Under the pieces are notes generated by a model. The model did not search any database and had not been told where the DNA came from. It saw only the letters and a list, made by a program, of their open reading frames with translations. A stretch of DNA of 64,000 nt, from assembly GCF_003702705.1 (NCBI RefSeq), contig NZ_QZMN01000003.1, positions 248,001 through 312,000 of the forward strand, read 5' to 3'. This DNA is from Ornithinimicrobium cerasi (GTDB lineage Bacteria > Actinomycetota > Actinomycetes > Actinomycetales > Dermatophilaceae). The position numbers were made by a program, and so were the translations under genes. Below are positions 23,671 to 32,860 of the stretch, piece by piece; the first letter of the stretch is position 1, and each line of letters starts with the position of its first letter.

Positions 23671-25281
23671 TCAGGTGCGGCTGATCGCCGCCTGCTCGGT
23701 CTCGGGGATCTCCTCCTCCAGCCGCGTGGACACCACCCGGCCGACCACCGCCACGAGCACGAGGCCGGCGACCACCGCGAGCAGACCCAGCCAGGTGCTG
23801 AGGGTGAGCGCGAAGACGACGTAGCCACCGAGCGCGACGACCGCACCGACCACGGCGTACGGCAGCTGGGTGGTGACGTGGGTGATGACGTTGCACCCGG
23901 CGCCCGTGCTGGACAGGATCGTGGTGTCGCTGATCGGCGAGCAGTGGTCGCCCCAGACCGCGCCGGCCAGGACGGCCCCGAAGGCCGCCAGCAGCAGCTG
24001 GTCGCCGCCCTCGACGGTGGTCATCACCTGGCCGGCGATCGGCAGCAGGATCCCGAAGGAACCCCAGGAGGTGCCGGTCGAGAAGGCCATCGCGCCGGCC
24101 AGGACGAACATCAGGGGGACGAGCCAGGCGGGGGGCAGGTCCGCCCGCTCGACGAGGGTGCCGAGGTACTCCCCGGTGCCGAGCTGACCGATGAGGGAGC
24201 CGAGCATCCAGGCCAGCAGGAGGATCCAGACGGCGGGCAGCATCGACCGCACGCCCTCCCAGGTCCCGCGGCCCAGGGTGGCGGCCGAGAACCGCGGGTT
24301 GGACGTCGTGTAGCGCACGTAGTAGTAGAGCGCCGCCGCGACCCCGAGCAGCCCGCCGTAGAGGAGGGCGTCGGTCACCGCCGTGTTGGCGAGCACGTCG
24401 AGGGGCGCCCAGCTGCCGCCCGCGCGGTAGCCGGTCCAGGTGATCCCCGCGAGCACCCCCACGACGAGCACGAGGAAGGGGATGACGAGGGCGCGCTTGG
24501 CGCCCGGCTGGTGGACGGGCAGGTCCTCGGCCAGCTCCCCGGGCACCTCCTCGGTCGCGTCGAAGGTCCGCCCCTCGGCGATGGCGCGCCGTTCCTCGCG
24601 CCGCATCGGCCCCAGGTCGAGCTGGAGGAGGACGACGATCCACACCAGGAGGACGGCGGCGATGGCGTAGTAGTTCATCACCGCGGCGCCGAGGAAAGCC
24701 TCCACGTCGCTCACCGCCAGGGCGGAGCCGGCCACGATCGGGGCCATGATGCCGATGATGCTGGCGCCCCAGCTGGAGAACGGGGCGAGCACCGCCACCG
24801 GGGCCGACGTGGAGTCGATGAGGTAGGCCAGCTTGGCCCGCGCCACGTGCATCCGGTCGGTGACCGGCCGCGAGACCTGCCCGACCGCCAACGCGTTGAA
24901 GTAGTCGTCGATGAAGATGACGATGCCCAGCACCGCGGGCAGCACGGTCGCCCCCCGGCGGGTGCGGATGCGTCCCAGCGCCCAGTCCGCGAAGGCGGCG
25001 CTGCCGCCGGCCATCATGACGAGCGCCGCGATGACGCCGAGCAGCAGCGTGAAGACGAGGATGTAGACGTAGGTGGTGTTGAGGCCGCCCTCCTCCCAGA
25101 AGATGCCGGAGAAGGCGTCCCACACCAGCCCCAGGGTGGCCAGGGGTGCCAGGTCGGCGACCAGGGCGGCGCTCGCGAGCACCCCGGCGCCCAGGCTGAG
25201 CAGCACCTTGCGGGTGGCGATGACGAGGACGATCGCCAGCAGCGGGGGAAGGACGGTGAGGACGGGCAGGGAGTCGGTCAT
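23671..25281 (-). CDS. NhaC family Na+/H+ antiporter-like transporter
   Basis: A 536-residue polytopic membrane protein of the NhaC type, which exchanges Na+ for H+ or, in some members, carries organic substrates. IVIFIDDYFNALAVGQVSRPVTDR and GASIIGIMAP and, near the C-terminus, STGTSWGSFGILLPIAGQV and GDHCSPISDTTILSSTGAGC are the hallmark motifs. The start is ATG at 25279-25281, with only a weak GAAGG upstream. A 44-bp tandem duplication lies 31 bases upstream of the start, so the promoter region differs from its ancestral state. Confidence 0.88.
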   Translation of the reverse strand: MTDSLPVLTVLPPLLAIVLVIATRKVLLSLGAGVLASAALVADLAPLATLGLVWDAFSGIFWEEGGLNTTYVYILVFTLLLGVIAALVMMAGGSAAFADWALGRIRTRRGATVLPAVLGIVIFIDDYFNALAVGQVSRPVTDRMHVARAKLAYLIDSTSAPVAVLAPFSSWGASIIGIMAPIVAGSALAVSDVEAFLGAAVMNYYAIAAVLLVWIVVLLQLDLGPMRREERRAIAEGRTFDATEEVPGELAEDLPVHQPGAKRALVIPFLVLVVGVLAGITWTGYRAGGSWAPLDVLANTAVTDALLYGGLLGVAAALYYYVRYTTSNPRFSAATLGRGTWEGVRSMLPAVWILLLAWMLGSLIGQLGTGEYLGTLVERADLPPAWLVPLMFVLAGAMAFSTGTSWGSFGILLPIAGQVMTTVEGGDQLLLAAFGAVLAGAVWGDHCSPISDTTILSSTGAGCNVITHVTTQLPYAVVGAVVALGGYVVFALTLSTWLGLLAVVAGLVLVAVVGRVVSTRLEEEIPETEQAAISRT

Positions 25282-25312
25282 CGGGGGCCGCCTTCGCACG
25301 TGGGGGTGAGTC

Positions 25313-25400
25313 CACGGTAGCGGCCGGCGAGCCTCAGCGGCCGCGGAGGACGAAGGCACGGTAGCGGCCGGCGAGCCTCAGCGGCCGCGGAGGACGAAGG
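25313..25400. repeat. Perfect 44-bp tandem duplication covering the ROK gene 3' end
   Basis: Two identical 44-base copies, 25313-25356 and 25357-25400, abut without spacer. The right copy contains the last seven codons and the stop (25378-25380) of the ROK gene; the left copy is an extra, non-functional version of that gene end, immediately upstream of NhaC. Identity indicates a recent event. Confidence 0.95.
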
Positions 25401-26604
25401 CGTCGACGCCCTCGGGGGAGAGCACGAGGTTGGTGACCAGCACCGACGCGCCCACGATGCCGGCACTGGCACCGGAGGCCGACCCGACGATGCGCAGGTG
25501 GTGGGTGCCCAGCGGCAGCGAGCGGCGGTAGACCGACTCGCGGATCCCCGCGAGCAGCTGCTCCCCGACCGCGGCCATCCGCCCACCCACGACGATGACC
25601 GAGGGGTTGAGGAGGGAGACGACCCCCGCGAGCACGGCCCCGATGTCTCGCCCGGCCTCCCGGACCGCCGCGATCGCCGCGGGGTCACCGGCCCGGGCCA
25701 GCGCGACGACCTCGGCCTGGCCCGCGACGTCCAGGCCCTGGCTCCGCAGGGAGGCCGCGATCGCGGTCCCGGAGGCCACCGCCTCGACGCACCCGCGGTT
25801 GCCGCAGGTGCACAGGGCCTGGTTGCCGTCGGGGACCGAGACGTGGCCGAGGTCGCCGGCCGCGCCCTCGGCGCCGCGCTGGAGGAGGCCCCCGCTGATG
25901 ATGCCGGCACCGATGCCCGAGGCGACCTTGACGAAGACCAGGTCCAGCACGTCGGGGTGGCGCTCCGCGTGCTCGCCGAGAGCCATGATGTTGACGTCGT
26001 TGTCGACGAGGACCGGGGCGTCCAGCCGGTCGGCGAAGAACGCGGGCACCTCGAACCGGTCCCAGCCCGGCATCACCGGGGGGCTGACCGGGCGGCCGGT
26101 GCTGAACTCGACGGGGCCGGGCAGGCCGATGCCCATCCCGGCGACCTCGGCAGCCGTGCGCCCGGCGGCCTCGAGCAGCTGCTCGGTCACGGTGGCCACC
26201 TCGCCCAGGACGACCTCGGGACCGTCCGTGATGCGGATGTCCTCGAGCCGTTCGGTCAGCACGGTGTTGGCCAGGTCGGTGACGGCCACGTGCACGTGCG
26301 ACACCCCGAGGTCCACGCCGACCACCACCCGGCTGTCCGGCGCGAAGGCCAGGGTCGCCGCGGGCCGGCCACCGTGGGACTCCGCCGCACCGGTGAGCGT
26401 CACCAGCCCGGAGGAGAGCAGCTCCTCCACGCGCCCGGTGACCGTGGACCGCGCCAGGCCGCTCGCCCGCACGAGCTCCGCCCGGGTACGGGGCACGCCG
26501 TCGCGCAGCAGCTGGAACAGGGCCCCGGGTCCGCCCGAGAGGCCCTGTCCCGGGGGTCCGGTCGGGCCCGACCGGAGGGTCGCGGCGGGGGGTGCAACAG
26601 CCAT
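25378..26604 (-). CDS. ROK family transcriptional repressor
   Basis: A 408-residue regulator: an N-terminal winged helix (LFQLLRDGVPRTRAELVRASG, roughly 30-75) followed by a ROK sugar-kinase-like fold with VVVGVDLGVSHVHVAVTDL, GIGLPGPVE and the zinc-type site CTCGNRGCVE. VASGIGAGIISGG and EGAAGDLGHVSV are the ROK consensus. It lies divergent to the ribose-type importer and probably represses it until a sugar binds. The region upstream holds two AGAACA direct repeats 12 bases apart (26645-26650, 26657-26662), possible sites for it. The 3' end has been duplicated (see tandem repeat). The start has a TTTACT hexamer six bases before the ATG, perhaps a leaderless promoter. Confidence 0.9.
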   Translation of the reverse strand: MAVAPPAATLRSGPTGPPGQGLSGGPGALFQLLRDGVPRTRAELVRASGLARSTVTGRVEELLSSGLVTLTGAAESHGGRPAATLAFAPDSRVVVGVDLGVSHVHVAVTDLANTVLTERLEDIRITDGPEVVLGEVATVTEQLLEAAGRTAAEVAGMGIGLPGPVEFSTGRPVSPPVMPGWDRFEVPAFFADRLDAPVLVDNDVNIMALGEHAERHPDVLDLVFVKVASGIGAGIISGGLLQRGAEGAAGDLGHVSVPDGNQALCTCGNRGCVEAVASGTAIAASLRSQGLDVAGQAEVVALARAGDPAAIAAVREAGRDIGAVLAGVVSLLNPSVIVVGGRMAAVGEQLLAGIRESVYRRSLPLGTHHLRIVGSASGASAGIVGASVLVTNLVLSPEGVDAFVLRGR

Positions 26605-26675
26605 GTCCGAAGTAAACCACCCCCCCTTGGGTACGGGACAGGTCAGAACAGTGACTAGAACATCCTCACTTTTGC

Positions 26676-26704
26676 TTGACGCCCGACATAAGGGTGCGTA
26701 GCGT
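26676..26704 (+). promoter_or_regulatory. Promoter TTGACG-N17-TAGCGT of the sugar importer operon
   Basis: The -35 TTGACG is at 26676-26681 and the -10 TAGCGT at 26699-26704, with exactly 17 bases between. The ATG at 26712 starts seven bases after the -10, so the transcript should begin at or next to the start codon. Confidence 0.75.
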
Positions 26705-26711
26705 TCCGCGC

Positions 26712-28241
26712 ATGGTCACCGTCGACCCCCCCGGGGGGCCCGCGCCGCTGCTGCGGATGACGGGCATCGTCAAGCACTTCCCGGGCGCGAAGGCGCTCGA
26801 CGGGGTCGACCTCGAGGTGCGAGCCGGCGAGGTCCACTGCCTCCTCGGGCAGAACGGCGCGGGGAAGTCCACGCTCATCAAGACGCTGGCGGGGGCCCAC
26901 CGGCCCGACCGCGGCGAGATCCTCATGGACGGCAGCACGGTCAGCATCGACTCGCCGACGGCGGCGCTGCGGCTGGGGATCGCGACGATGTACCAGGAGC
27001 TGGACGTCGTCGACGGCCTCAGCATCGCCGAGAACGTCTTCCTCGGTCACGAGCTGCAGCAGGCCGGCGTGCTCCGCCGGGGCGAGACCCACGCGCGGAC
27101 CCGCGACCTGCTGGCCAGGCTGGGCCACCCCGAGCTCCCGCCCCACCGCGAGGTGGGGCAGCTGTCCGCGGCCGGCAAGCAGATCGTCTCGATGGCGCGG
27201 GCGATGTCCCGCGACGCGCGGGTCATCGTCATGGACGAGCCGTCCGCGGTGCTGGACCCCGAGGAGGTCGACAACCTCTTCCGGGTCGTGGACGCGGTCA
27301 CCGCCGAGGGGGTGGCGGTGGTCTACATCTCCCACCGGCTCGAGGAGATCCGCCGGATCGGGGACCGGGTCACGGTCCTCAAGGACGGCCGGACGGTGGC
27401 CACCAACCTCCGCGTGGAGGACGAGACCACGGCCGAGGTCATCTCCCTCATGACCGGGCGCGAGGTGGTCACCGACTTCGGTGGGGGCTCGGCCGGCCTG
27501 CAGGGGGAGGAGCCGCTGCTCGACGTGTCCGGCCTCTCGCTCGCCGGCACCTTCGAGGACGTCACCTTCGCCGTCCGTCCCGGGGAGGTCGTGGGGATCG
27601 CCGGCCTCGTCGGCGCGGGACGCTCGGAGATCCTGGAGACCGTCTTCGGGGCGCGGCGGGCCACCGCCGGGCAGGTCCGGGTCGACGGTCGCGACCTGGC
27701 GTGCGGGTCCGTGCCGGCGGCCGTCGCGGCCGGCATCGGGCTGGCCCCCGAGGAGCGCAAGTCGCAGGGCCTGCTCCTCGACGAGCCGGTCTTCCGCAAC
27801 ATCACGCTGTCCACGTTCGACCGCTTCGCCCGCGGTGGGGTCCTCGACGAGCGGGCCGAGCGGCGGGTGGCCGACGAGCAGATCGCCGCCCTGAGCCTGG
27901 CTCCGGCCGACCCCGGCCGGATCACCCGGACCCTCTCCGGGGGCAACCAGCAGAAGGTGATGCTGGCCCGCTGGCTCGTGCACGGCTGCCGGGTCCTGCT
28001 CCTGGACGAGCCGACCCGCGGGGTCGACGTCGGTGCCCGGTCCGAGATCTACCGCCTCATCCGGCGGCTCGCCGCCGACGGGGCGGCCATCGTCCTGGTG
28101 TCGAGCGAGCTGGAGGAGGTGCTCCAGCTCAGCGACCAGGTGCTGGTGCTCGCCGACGGTCGGGTCGTGCACCAGGGACCCGCCGACGACATCGACGAGC
28201 ACCGGGTGCTCGACCTGGTCATGGAAGGAACGCACACATGA
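26712..28241 (+). CDS. Sugar ABC transporter ATPase, CUT2 (RbsA/MglA type)
   Basis: A 509-residue double ATPase. The first half has Walker A GQNGAGKST, a signature VGQLSAAGKQ (unlike LSGGQ but usual in this family), and DEPSAVLD. The second half has the degenerate GLVGAGRSE Walker A, LSGGNQQKV signature and DEPTRGVDVGA. It energises import of a monosaccharide-type ligand with the next two gene products. It has a textbook promoter with a 17-bp spacer and is likely leaderless. Its stop overlaps the permease start (ATGA). Confidence 0.93.
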   Translation: MVTVDPPGGPAPLLRMTGIVKHFPGAKALDGVDLEVRAGEVHCLLGQNGAGKSTLIKTLAGAHRPDRGEILMDGSTVSIDSPTAALRLGIATMYQELDVVDGLSIAENVFLGHELQQAGVLRRGETHARTRDLLARLGHPELPPHREVGQLSAAGKQIVSMARAMSRDARVIVMDEPSAVLDPEEVDNLFRVVDAVTAEGVAVVYISHRLEEIRRIGDRVTVLKDGRTVATNLRVEDETTAEVISLMTGREVVTDFGGGSAGLQGEEPLLDVSGLSLAGTFEDVTFAVRPGEVVGIAGLVGAGRSEILETVFGARRATAGQVRVDGRDLACGSVPAAVAAGIGLAPEERKSQGLLLDEPVFRNITLSTFDRFARGGVLDERAERRVADEQIAALSLAPADPGRITRTLSGGNQQKVMLARWLVHGCRVLLLDEPTRGVDVGARSEIYRLIRRLAADGAAIVLVSSELEEVLQLSDQVLVLADGRVVHQGPADDIDEHRVLDLVMEGTHT

Positions 28242-29284
28242 CGACGACCGACGCGCCGCAGACGCCGGCCGAGGGCCCCGCCCCCGAGCGGGGGCACGAG
28301 GACGCCGGGACCCGTCGGCGGGGGCTGCCCTCCCTCGGTGGCCTCGGCCGCGACCTCGGCCTCATCCTCGCGCTCGTCGCCCTCGTGGTCCTGGGCGGCG
28401 CCACCTCGGGCGAGCGCTTCCTCAGCGTGGGCAACCTGATGGTGATCCTGCAGCAGGCGGCGATCATCGGCGTGCTGAGCATCGGCGTCACCTTCGTCAT
28501 CACCTCGGGCGGGATCGACCTGTCGGTCGGCTCGGTGATGGGGCTGGCGACGGTGTGGGCCTCGACGCTGGCCACCCAGACCATGGCCCAGGACATCCAC
28601 TGGGTCGTCATGATCTTCGCCGCGCTGGCGGTCGGCACGGCCGCCGGGGTCATCAACGGTCTCATCGTGGCCTACGGCAACGTGGTCTCGTTCATCGCGA
28701 CGCTCGCCATGCTCGTCGCCGCCCGCGGCCTGGCCGAGATCATCTCCGACCGGCGCACCCAGATCGTCCGGGTCGACCCCTTCCTCGACGCCTTCCGCGG
28801 CTCCGTCCTGGGGGTGCCGGTCATCGTCTGGATCTTCGTGCTCGTCGCCGCGGCCGGCTGGTTCCTGCTGAACCGCACCACCTTCGGCCGCCGCACGGTC
28901 GCGATCGGCGGCAACCCGGAGGCCGCCCGGCTGGCGGGCATCAAGATCCGGCGGCACACCGTCATGGTGTTCGCGCTCAGCGGGCTGACCGCGGGGATCG
29001 CCGGCGTGATGATGCTGGCCCGGACCACCGCCGGCACCTCCACCAACGGCTACCTCTACGAGCTCGACGCGATCGCCGCCGTCGTGGTCGGCGGCACGCT
29101 GCTCATCGGCGGGCGCGGCACGATCATCGGCACCGTCCTCGGCGTCCTCATCTTCGCCACGCTGTCCAACCTCTTCATCCAGAACAACCTCTCGATCTCC
29201 GCGCAGTCGTTGGCCAAGGGCGCGATCATCGTCGTCGCCGTCCTGCTGCAGCAGCGCTTCGCGGCCCGGTCGCGCTCGTCCTAG
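28238..29284 (+). CDS. Sugar ABC transporter permease, CUT2 (RbsC type)
   Basis: A 348-residue permease with about nine hydrophobic segments. FVITSGGIDLSVGSVMGLATV is the RbsC signature, and GRRTVAIGGNPEAARLAGI plus GRGTIIGTVLGV are also typical. The first 40 residues are a hydrophilic, Pro/Glu-rich tail. Translationally coupled to the ATPase. Confidence 0.92.
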   Translation: MTTTDAPQTPAEGPAPERGHEDAGTRRRGLPSLGGLGRDLGLILALVALVVLGGATSGERFLSVGNLMVILQQAAIIGVLSIGVTFVITSGGIDLSVGSVMGLATVWASTLATQTMAQDIHWVVMIFAALAVGTAAGVINGLIVAYGNVVSFIATLAMLVAARGLAEIISDRRTQIVRVDPFLDAFRGSVLGVPVIVWIFVLVAAAGWFLLNRTTFGRRTVAIGGNPEAARLAGIKIRRHTVMVFALSGLTAGIAGVMMLARTTAGTSTNGYLYELDAIAAVVVGGTLLIGGRGTIIGTVLGVLIFATLSNLFIQNNLSISAQSLAKGAIIVVAVLLQQRFAARSRSS

Positions 29285-29386
29285 CGACCCCGACCCGGTG
29301 AGGGACGGCATACCCGCTCCCCACCCACCCCCGACCCCCGTGACCGCCAGAGCCAACCCGCACCATCCCGTCAAAGGAGACCCACC

Positions 29387-30454
29387 ATGGCACGCACCAC
29401 CCGAGTCCGCCGAGCCTCCCGCGCCGCCGCAGTCCTGTCGGCCGTCGCGCTGCTGGCCGCCTGCACCGGCAACACCGAGGCGGAGGTGAGCGGTGAGGAC
29501 GACGAGGGGCAGGCCTCCGAGGAGGCGGCGCCCGCGCCGGGCAGCAACGACGAGACCGGTGAGACGGTCGTCATCGGCTTCTCCGCCCCCGCCGCCGACC
29601 ACGGCTGGATGGGCGCGATCACCCAGGCCGCGATCGAGGAGGCCGAGAGCCACGAGGACGTCGAGCTGAGGGTCGCCGAGGGCACCAACGACGTGAACCT
29701 GCAGATCTCCCAGGTCGAGACCTTCATCAACGACGGCGTCGACGCGATCGTGCTGCTGCCCTTCGACGGGGCGGCGCTCACCGAGATCGCCACCGAGGCG
29801 ATGCAGGCCGGCATCCCGGTCATCAACGTGGACCGCGAGTTCAGCGCACCCGAGGCGGCCCGCGTCACGGTGCTCGGCGACAACTACGGCATGGGCCGCA
29901 GCGCCGGCGAGTACATCTGCGAGCGGCTCGCCGACCAGCCCGACGCCGTCGTGGCCGAGGTCGCCGGCATCGACAACCTGCCCCTCACCCAGGAGCGCAG
30001 CCAGGGCTTCGAGGACGCCCTCGGCGAGTGCGGTCTGGACGTCGACAACCGCGTCGCCGCCGACTTCACCGTGCAGGGCGGCGAGTCGGCCACCTCCAAC
30101 CTGCTGCAGGCGGCGCCGGAGATCGACGCGATGTGGAACCACGACGACGACCAGGGCGTCGGCGTGCTCGCCGCGATCGAGAACGCCGGGCGCGACGAGT
30201 TCTTCGTCGTCGGCGGTGCGGGCTCGGCCAACATGATGCGCGAGATCCAGTCCGGCGACAGCGTCGTGGAGGCCACCGTCATCTACCCCTCGACGCAGGC
30301 CGCCGACGGCATCCGGCTCGCGCGCCTCGTCGCGCAGGGCAAGGGCATGGGCGACCTCGTCGAGATCGAGGTGCCCCGCCTCGTCCAGCTCTACGCCCCG
30401 GTCGTCACCGCGGACAACGTCGACGAGTACCTCGACACCGCGTTCGAGTCCTGA
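29387..30454 (+). CDS. Substrate-binding lipoprotein, ribose/galactose-binding type
   Basis: A 355-residue periplasmic-binding-protein-type lipoprotein: signal peptide with lipobox LAAC (Cys26), an acidic linker, and the type 1 binding fold (VVIGFSAPAADHGWMGAIT, DAIVLLPFDGAAL, GIPVINVDREF, IDAMWNHDDDQGVGVLAAI). AAAGGAG eight bases upstream supports the ATG. It completes the CUT2 importer. The ligand cannot be read from sequence, although partners downstream (Idh/MocA dehydrogenase and TIM-barrel isomerase) suggest a polyol, inositol or modified sugar. Confidence 0.92.
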   Translation: MARTTRVRRASRAAAVLSAVALLAACTGNTEAEVSGEDDEGQASEEAAPAPGSNDETGETVVIGFSAPAADHGWMGAITQAAIEEAESHEDVELRVAEGTNDVNLQISQVETFINDGVDAIVLLPFDGAALTEIATEAMQAGIPVINVDREFSAPEAARVTVLGDNYGMGRSAGEYICERLADQPDAVVAEVAGIDNLPLTQERSQGFEDALGECGLDVDNRVAADFTVQGGESATSNLLQAAPEIDAMWNHDDDQGVGVLAAIENAGRDEFFVVGGAGSANMMREIQSGDSVVEATVIYPSTQAADGIRLARLVAQGKGMGDLVEIEVPRLVQLYAPVVTADNVDEYLDTAFES

Positions 30455-30531
30455 TCCACGCCGGACCCGGCCGGTGCGAGGCCACCGGCCGGGTCCGCCG
30501 CACCACGACCCAGCACGTCAGAGAGGACACG

Positions 30532-31749
30532 ATGAGCAACGCCGACGGCCGGCTGCGGGTGGCCATGATCGGGCACGCCTTCATGGGCCGGGCCCACTCC
30601 CAGGCCTGGCGGGTGGCGCCCCGCTTCTTCGACCTGCCCCGCGAGCCGGTGATGCAGGTCCTGGTGGGCCGGTCCCCGGACCGCGCCGAGGAGGCGGCCC
30701 GGCAGCTGGGCTGGGCCGAGGCGCAGACGGACTGGCGCGCCGTCCTGGAGCGGGACGACGTGGACCTGGTGGACATCTGCACACCCGGCGACACGCACGC
30801 GGAGATCGCGGTCGCCGCCCTCGAGGCGGGCAAGCACGTGCTCGTGGAGAAGCCGATGGCCAACACGCTCGACCAGGCCGAGCGGATGACGCAGGCCGCC
30901 GAGCGGGCAGCCGCCCGGCAGGTCTGGTCGATGGTGGGGTTCACCTACCGACGCGTCCCGGCGGTCGCGCTGGCACAGCGCCTCGTCGCGGAGGGCCGGA
31001 TCGGGGAGGTGCGCCAGGTGCGCTGCCAGTATCTGCAGGACTGGCTCGCCGACGAGCAGGCGCCGGGTTCGTGGCGCACCGACAAGGCGCTGGCGGGGTC
31101 GGGGGCGCTGGGTGACATCGGCGCCCACATCGTCGACCTGACCCACTTCATCACCGGGCAGCGCGTCGCCGGGGTGTCGGGCATGCTCGACACGATCGTC
31201 GCCGAGCGACCGGTGGCGCAGGACGTCCCGGTCCCCGGCCTCGGTGGCGTGGCCGGCGCCGACCGTGCCCCGGTCACGGTGGACGACGTCGCGATGTTCA
31301 CCGGCCGCCTGGAGTCCGGGGCCCCGTGCGTCTTCGAGGCCACCCGGATGGCGTGGGGCCGCAAGAACGCCATCCGCGTGGAGGTGAACGGGTCGACCGG
31401 CTCGCTGGCCTTCGACTTCGAGGACATGAACGTCCTGCACCTCTACGACGCGTCGGCGCCGGCCGCCGAGCAGGGTTTCACCCGCATCTACGTCACCGAG
31501 GCCGACCATCCCTACGTCGCGGCCTGGTGGCCGCCGGGCCACGGGCTGGGCTACGAGCACGGCTTCGTCCACCAGGTGGTGGACCTGGTCACGGCCGTGG
31601 CCGACGGGGAGCAGCCGCGCCCGTCCTTCGCGGACGGCCTGACCGTCCAGCGGGTGCTGGACGCGGTCGAGCGCTCGAGCCAGGACGAGGGCCGCTACAC
31701 CACGACGGGGACGACCAGGCCCGTACGGCATACCGAAGGAGAGAGCTGA
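30532..31749 (+). CDS. Gfo/Idh/MocA family oxidoreductase
   Basis: A 405-residue NAD(P)-dependent sugar or polyol dehydrogenase. The Rossmann core [15 protein letters not shown] (residues 13-27) shows the GxxxxG nucleotide loop in the order of this family, [31 protein letters not shown] carries the EKP catalytic lysine and [16 protein letters not shown] the substrate Asp/His. It oxidises a ligand hydroxyl or acts as an epimerase partner. GAGAGG eleven bases upstream supports the start, and its stop overlaps the next gene by one base. Confidence 0.88.
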   Translation: MSNADGRLRVAMIGHAFMGRAHSQAWRVAPRFFDLPREPVMQVLVGRSPDRAEEAARQLGWAEAQTDWRAVLERDDVDLVDICTPGDTHAEIAVAALEAGKHVLVEKPMANTLDQAERMTQAAERAAARQVWSMVGFTYRRVPAVALAQRLVAEGRIGEVRQVRCQYLQDWLADEQAPGSWRTDKALAGSGALGDIGAHIVDLTHFITGQRVAGVSGMLDTIVAERPVAQDVPVPGLGGVAGADRAPVTVDDVAMFTGRLESGAPCVFEATRMAWGRKNAIRVEVNGSTGSLAFDFEDMNVLHLYDASAPAAEQGFTRIYVTEADHPYVAAWWPPGHGLGYEHGFVHQVVDLVTAVADGEQPRPSFADGLTVQRVLDAVERSSQDEGRYTTTGTTRPVRHTEGES

Positions 31750-32753
31750 TGTCCCGACCGATCACGCTTTTCACCGGCCAGTGGGCCGACCTGCCGTTCG
31801 AGGAGGTGGCGCGCCTGGCCTCCGAGTGGGGCTACGACGGGCTCGAGATCGCCTGCTGGGGCGACCATCTCGACCCGTGGCAGGGTGCCGAGGACGACGC
31901 CTACATCCAGGGCAAGAAGGACGTGCTGGAGAGGTACGGCCTGCAGGTGTGGGCCATCTCCAACCACCTCAAGGGTCAGGCCGTCTGCGACGACCCGATC
32001 GACGAGCGGCACCGGGGGATGCTGTCGGAGCGCGTGTGGGGCGACGGCGACCCCGAGGGCGTGCGGCAGCGGGCCGCCGAGGAGATGACGCTGACCGCGC
32101 GCACCGCGGCCCGGCTGGGCGTGAAGACCGTGATCGGCTTCACCGGCTCCTCGATCTGGAAGTACGTCGCGATGTTCCCGCCCGTGTCGCAGGAGCTCGT
32201 CGACGCCGGCTACCAGGACTTCGCCGACCGGTGGAACCCGATCCTCGACGTCTTCGACGAGGAGGGCGTGCGGTTCGCGCACGAGGTGCACCCCTCGGAG
32301 ATCGCCTACGACTACTGGACCACCCAGCGGGCGATGGAGGCGATCGGGCACCGCGAGGCCTTCGGGCTCAACTGGGACCCGAGCCACTTCGTCTGGCAGG
32401 ACCTCGACCCGGTCGGCTTCCTCTGGGACTTCAAGGACCGGATCTACCACGTCGACTGCAAGGACGCGAAGCTCCAGGTCGGCAACGGCCGCAACGGCCG
32501 GATGGGGTCGCACCTGGCGTGGGCGGACCCCCGGCGAGGGTGGGACTTCGTCTCGACGGGCCACGGCGACGTGCCGTGGGAGGCGTGCTTCCGGATGCTC
32601 AACGCGATCGGCTACGACGGTCCGATCTCGGTGGAGTGGGAGGACGCGGGCATGGACCGCCTGGTCGGGGCCCCGGACGCCCTGGAGTTCGTCCGGCGCT
32701 CGCTCTTCGACGCACCGACCGCCGCCTTCGACGCCGCCTTCAGCACGCGCTGA
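31749..32753 (+). CDS. Sugar phosphate isomerase/epimerase-like TIM barrel (AP endonuclease 2 superfamily)
   Basis: A 334-residue xylose-isomerase-like TIM barrel: [66 protein letters not shown] and YHVDCKDAK supply the usual metal-binding Glu/Asp/His positions, and [10 protein letters not shown] closes the site. Members are inosose dehydratases, tagatose/psicose epimerases and similar enzymes. It is the last gene of this importer operon and is directly coupled to the Idh/MocA gene, the standard pairing for oxidation and isomerisation of polyols. The substrate is not known. Confidence 0.85.
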   Translation: MSRPITLFTGQWADLPFEEVARLASEWGYDGLEIACWGDHLDPWQGAEDDAYIQGKKDVLERYGLQVWAISNHLKGQAVCDDPIDERHRGMLSERVWGDGDPEGVRQRAAEEMTLTARTAARLGVKTVIGFTGSSIWKYVAMFPPVSQELVDAGYQDFADRWNPILDVFDEEGVRFAHEVHPSEIAYDYWTTQRAMEAIGHREAFGLNWDPSHFVWQDLDPVGFLWDFKDRIYHVDCKDAKLQVGNGRNGRMGSHLAWADPRRGWDFVSTGHGDVPWEACFRMLNAIGYDGPISVEWEDAGMDRLVGAPDALEFVRRSLFDAPTAAFDAAFSTR

Positions 32754-32860
32754 GGCTCGGCCCGGTGGTGGGGGCGGTGCCATGATGGGCGTGGTGTGGC
32801 GGCGCGACCTCCGTCACGACCGGCGCCCAGCTTCCTCCAGCCCAGCACGGGGTGACGCAG

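Noticed and set aside
21869-25315. An 1148-codon minus-strand frame across three genes
   Set aside because: Out of frame with NhaC and the FAD dehydrogenase on the same strand and antisense to the thioesterase; low-complexity Arg/Gly composition.
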